DNA of 6,722 nucleotides from CAIJXO01 sp041308645. Its GTDB lineage: Bacteria > Patescibacteriota > Minisyncoccia > Phycocordibacterales > GWA1-40-21. Shown here one piece after another: positions 5,071 to 6,722 of the stretch. Made by a program: the position numbers and the translations under genes. The stretch is from the NCBI GenBank assembly GCA_041308645.1, contig JBFZBC010000036.1, forward strand, positions 1-6,722, in the 5' to 3' direction. Every line of letters starts with the position of its first letter. Position 1 is the first letter of the stretch. The notes beneath the pieces are model-generated. The model saw nothing but the letters and a program-made list of their open reading frames with translations, was not told where the DNA came from and ran no database searches.

Positions 5071-6465
5071 ATGATAAAGAAAATTATTAAAAAAAATAAA
5101 GTTACCATAAAAAAGACTACTAAAGCTGTTAAAACTAAAACCTCACACCTAACACCTGATACCTACGATGTCATAATTATAGGTGGTGGACCAGCTGGTT
5201 TGATGGCTGCCTGTCAGGCTGGGAATGGTGGAGCAAAAGTGTTAGTTTTGGAGAAAAATGAAGAGTTAGGTAAAAAACTCTTAATATCTGGCGGGGGTCG
5301 TTGTAATTTAACAAACGCTAATCCAAATCATAGAGAATTTGTTAGTAAGTATGGTAAAAAAGGGGACTTTCTTTTTACACCCTTTTCTGTTTTTGGGGTA
5401 AAAGATACAATTAAATATTTTAATGATTTAGGCCTGAAAACAAAAGTTGAAGCCGGATTTCGGGTTTTTCCAGAGAGTAATAATTCAGCAGATGTTTTAA
5501 ATGTTTTAGTGAAGAGAGCGAGAGAACTTGGTGTGAAATTTAAACTCTCGGCTGAAGTAGAAAAGTTAAATAAAAAAACCCTAAAAAAAGAAGGGCAAGC
5601 TAAAAAAATTACTTCGGTTGTTTTAAAAAGTGGGGAGGAAATCTTAGCGCATAAATTTATTTTAACAACAGGCGGAATGTCACATCCAGAAACCGGCTCA
5701 ACTGGGGATGGTTTTAAATGGCTTAAGGAAATCGGGCATAAGGTGGCACAGGCGAATCCATCTCTTGTCCCAATTAAAGTTTCCAATCCTTGGGTTAGCG
5801 AGCTTGCTGGTATCAGCCTTGATAATATTGGCATTTCTGTTTGGACAGCAAGAGACAGGGTTTTTCAAAAGGCTTTAAATAAAAAAGGCCGGATTTTATT
5901 TACTCACAATGGTCTTTCTGGTCCAACTATTTTAAATATGAGCAAATCTATCGGTGAGCTTTTAGAATATTCAGATAACCGTCAACCTGCCACGTTGACG
6001 GCTGGAGAGGTAAGAGAAGTTTTGATTTCCTTGGATTTCTTTTCTGGGGTGGGGTTGGATCAAATGCATGAAATGATGAAAAAGGTTTTTGAAGAACATG
6101 TAAATAAAAAAGTTAAAAATTTGTCTTTCAATGAAGTACCAGGGAAAATATTTGATTTGATTTTGAAACAATTAGAGATAGATCCAGAGTGGGAAATAAA
6201 TGAAATCAGGCGGGAAGAACGTTTGGCCCTAATAGAAAAATTTAAAAAGTTTGAAATGACTGTAGCTGGTCTTTTGGGTTTTGATAAAGCTATCATTACT
6301 AGTGGTGGATTAGATCTAAATGAAGTAGATTTTAAAACTATGGGTTCAAAACTTTATAATAATTTGTATTTTGCTGGTGATATTTTAGATTTTGACCGTC
6401 TATCTGGTGGCTTTTCTCTCCAACTCTGCTGGACCACTGGTTACATAGCCGGGAAACAAATTTAA
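5071..6465 (+). CDS. BaiN/HI0933-family NAD(P)/FAD-dependent oxidoreductase
   Basis: The product is a 464-residue flavoprotein of the HI0933-like family (COG2081; E. coli YhiN is a relative). The FAD-binding Rossmann motif VIIIGGGPAGLMAA is at 34-47, with the acidic strand end VLVLEKN at 57-63. LISGGGRCNLTN at 71-82 is the family hallmark, followed by ILTTGGMSHPETGSTGDGF at 197-215, FTHNGLSGPTIL at 277-288, and the C-terminal FAD contact LYFAGDILDFDRLSGGFSLQ at 432-451. Family members are about 400 residues. This one adds about 30 lysine-rich residues (1-30) before the first strand, with no hydrophobic run that would make it a signal peptide. ATG 5071 is the only plausible in-frame start before the Rossmann motif, and no Shine-Dalgarno site precedes it. 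Relatives include a bile-acid-pathway reductase, but most have no known substrate, and none can be inferred here. It is divergent from the nucleotidase gene and probably transcribed alone. Confidence 0.9.
   Translation: MIKKIIKKNKVTIKKTTKAVKTKTSHLTPDTYDVIIIGGGPAGLMAACQAGNGGAKVLVLEKNEELGKKLLISGGGRCNLTNANPNHREFVSKYGKKGDFLFTPFSVFGVKDTIKYFNDLGLKTKVEAGFRVFPESNNSADVLNVLVKRARELGVKFKLSAEVEKLNKKTLKKEGQAKKITSVVLKSGEEILAHKFILTTGGMSHPETGSTGDGFKWLKEIGHKVAQANPSLVPIKVSNPWVSELAGISLDNIGISVWTARDRVFQKALNKKGRILFTHNGLSGPTILNMSKSIGELLEYSDNRQPATLTAGEVREVLISLDFFSGVGLDQMHEMMKKVFEEHVNKKVKNLSFNEVPGKIFDLILKQLEIDPEWEINEIRREERLALIEKFKKFEMTVAGLLGFDKAIITSGGLDLNEVDFKTMGSKLYNNLYFAGDILDFDRLSGGFSLQLCWTTGYIAGKQI
5144..5164 (+). 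repeat. Three tandem degenerate heptamers (NAYACCT) inside the flavoprotein gene
   Basis: CACACCT, AACACCT and GATACCT follow one another without gaps. They encode part of the linker at residues 25-31 (SHLTPDT), exactly where the lysine-rich extension meets the FAD domain. Three short degenerate units could arise by chance, but the position at a domain junction is notable. Confidence 0.45.
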
Positions 6466-6480
6466 GTGGAACACACCACC

Positions 6481-6508
6481 TTGCTATTGATATATATATA
6501 TATATAAT
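6481..6508 (+). promoter_or_regulatory. Promoter of the prepilin gene with a TA-repeat spacer
   Basis: TATAAT at 6503-6508 is a perfect -10 box, and TTGCTA at 6481-6486 matches the -35 consensus at four of six positions, with a 16-bp spacer. Transcription would start near 6515, about 42 bases before the prepilin ATG. The spacer is mostly TA dinucleotides that run into the -10 box. In AT-rich DNA a chance TATAAT is possible, so the -35 box and spacing carry the weight. Confidence 0.5.
6491..6506. repeat. TA dinucleotide microsatellite, eight units
   Basis: Eight uninterrupted TA units, with a further A on the left, occupy most of the putative promoter spacer and the first four bases of its -10 box. 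It is the only dinucleotide tract of this length I see in the window. Confidence 0.9.
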
Positions 6509-6556
6509 ATAGATATCTTATATTATTAATTTAACTTACCCACATAGGGTCTAAAA

Positions 6557-6722
6557 ATGTCTCACAAAAAAGGATTTACATTACTTGAAGTATTATTAGT
6601 CGTTGGTATCATCGCCATCCTTGCTGGTATAGTGATACTTGCCATCAATCCTGCTCGTCAGTTAGCTCAAGCTCGTAATGCCGAGAGAGCCTCTGATATC
6701 AAACAGATCAATAATGCTATCA
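6557..6722 (+). CDS. Type IV prepilin / pseudopilin, N-terminal part (cut by window edge)
   Basis: The first 55 codons are visible and the frame is still open at the right edge. The protein begins with a short basic leader, MSHKKG, followed by FTLLEVLLVVGIIAILAG, the class III signal of type IV pilins. Prepilin peptidase would cut after Gly6 and methylate Phe7; Glu11 is the conserved Glu at position 5 of the mature protein. Residues 7-30 form the hydrophobic helix that spans the membrane before assembly and packs in the pilus core. NPARQLAQARNAERASDIKQINNAI continues the amphipathic helix. The class is sure, but a major pilin, a minor pilin and a type II secretion pseudopilin cannot be told apart from the N-terminus alone. 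The ATG at 6557 has a weak AGGG at 6546-6549 seven bases upstream. Codons here end in C more often (ATC, GCC) than in the neighbouring genes. Confidence 0.92.
   Translation, partial: MSHKKGFTLLEVLLVVGIIAILAGIVILAINPARQLAQARNAERASDIKQINNAI

Noticed and set aside
5328..5834. 168-codon minus-strand frame within the flavoprotein gene
   Set aside because: It lies fully opposite conserved FAD-domain codons and has no start signals of its own.
6464..6480. Short hairpin (AAGTGG with CCA-C-CTT) just after the flavoprotein stop
   Set aside because: It has six pairs with a bulge and no T-run follows; it is not a convincing terminator.

Overview
The window reads as a chromosomal segment of a Candidate Phyla Radiation (Patescibacteria/Parcubacteria-like) bacterium. 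The grounds are AT-rich DNA with tightly packed genes, compact forms of the enzymes, a duplicated ThyX-type thymidylate synthase, a type IV prepilin with the FTLLEVLLVVGIIAILAG signature, and very few Shine-Dalgarno sites. The assignment is inferred from these protein forms; there is no rRNA or other marker here. The eight stop codons visible are TAA or TAG, and no gene needs an in-frame TGA, so the standard bacterial code fits.

Layout: positions 1-3480 hold a four-gene plus-strand operon with gaps of 16, 4 and 1 nt. It contains the tail of a P-loop nucleotide/dephospho-CoA kinase-like protein, thymidylate kinase (tmk), a two-domain flavin-dependent thymidylate synthase (thyX-like) and serine hydroxymethyltransferase (glyA). 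Positions 3488-3940 are a self-contained cassette: a sigma70-type promoter, the only strong Shine-Dalgarno site in the window, a 110-residue cysteine-rich protein I do not recognise, and a perfect intrinsic terminator. Positions 3955-4377 are dUTPase (dut). It abuts tail-to-tail, with zero spacing, a minus-strand HAD-fold 5'(3')-deoxyribonucleotidase-like gene (4378-4950). A 120-bp divergent intergenic region with a 27-bp imperfect dyad follows. Positions 5071-6465 encode a BaiN/HI0933-family flavoprotein with a lysine-rich N-terminal extension. The right edge carries the first 55 codons of a type IV prepilin behind a promoter whose spacer is a TA microsatellite.

The first two thirds form a coherent dTTP-supply island. 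Dut makes dUMP, GlyA makes methylene-tetrahydrofolate, the ThyX-like enzyme would use both to make dTMP, Tmk phosphorylates dTMP, and the deoxyribonucleotidase could drain deoxynucleoside monophosphates. ThyX chemistry regenerates tetrahydrofolate directly, so no dihydrofolate reductase is needed for the cycle.

The observations most worth a second look are the TA-repeat promoter of the prepilin gene (candidate phase variation), the ThyX protein whose signature motif is split between its two domains, the orphan cysteine-rich cassette, the Walker A substitution in Tmk, and the dyad between the divergent genes. No stretch over 300 bases lacks a gene, and I see no tRNA, rRNA, CRISPR array or insertion sequence.
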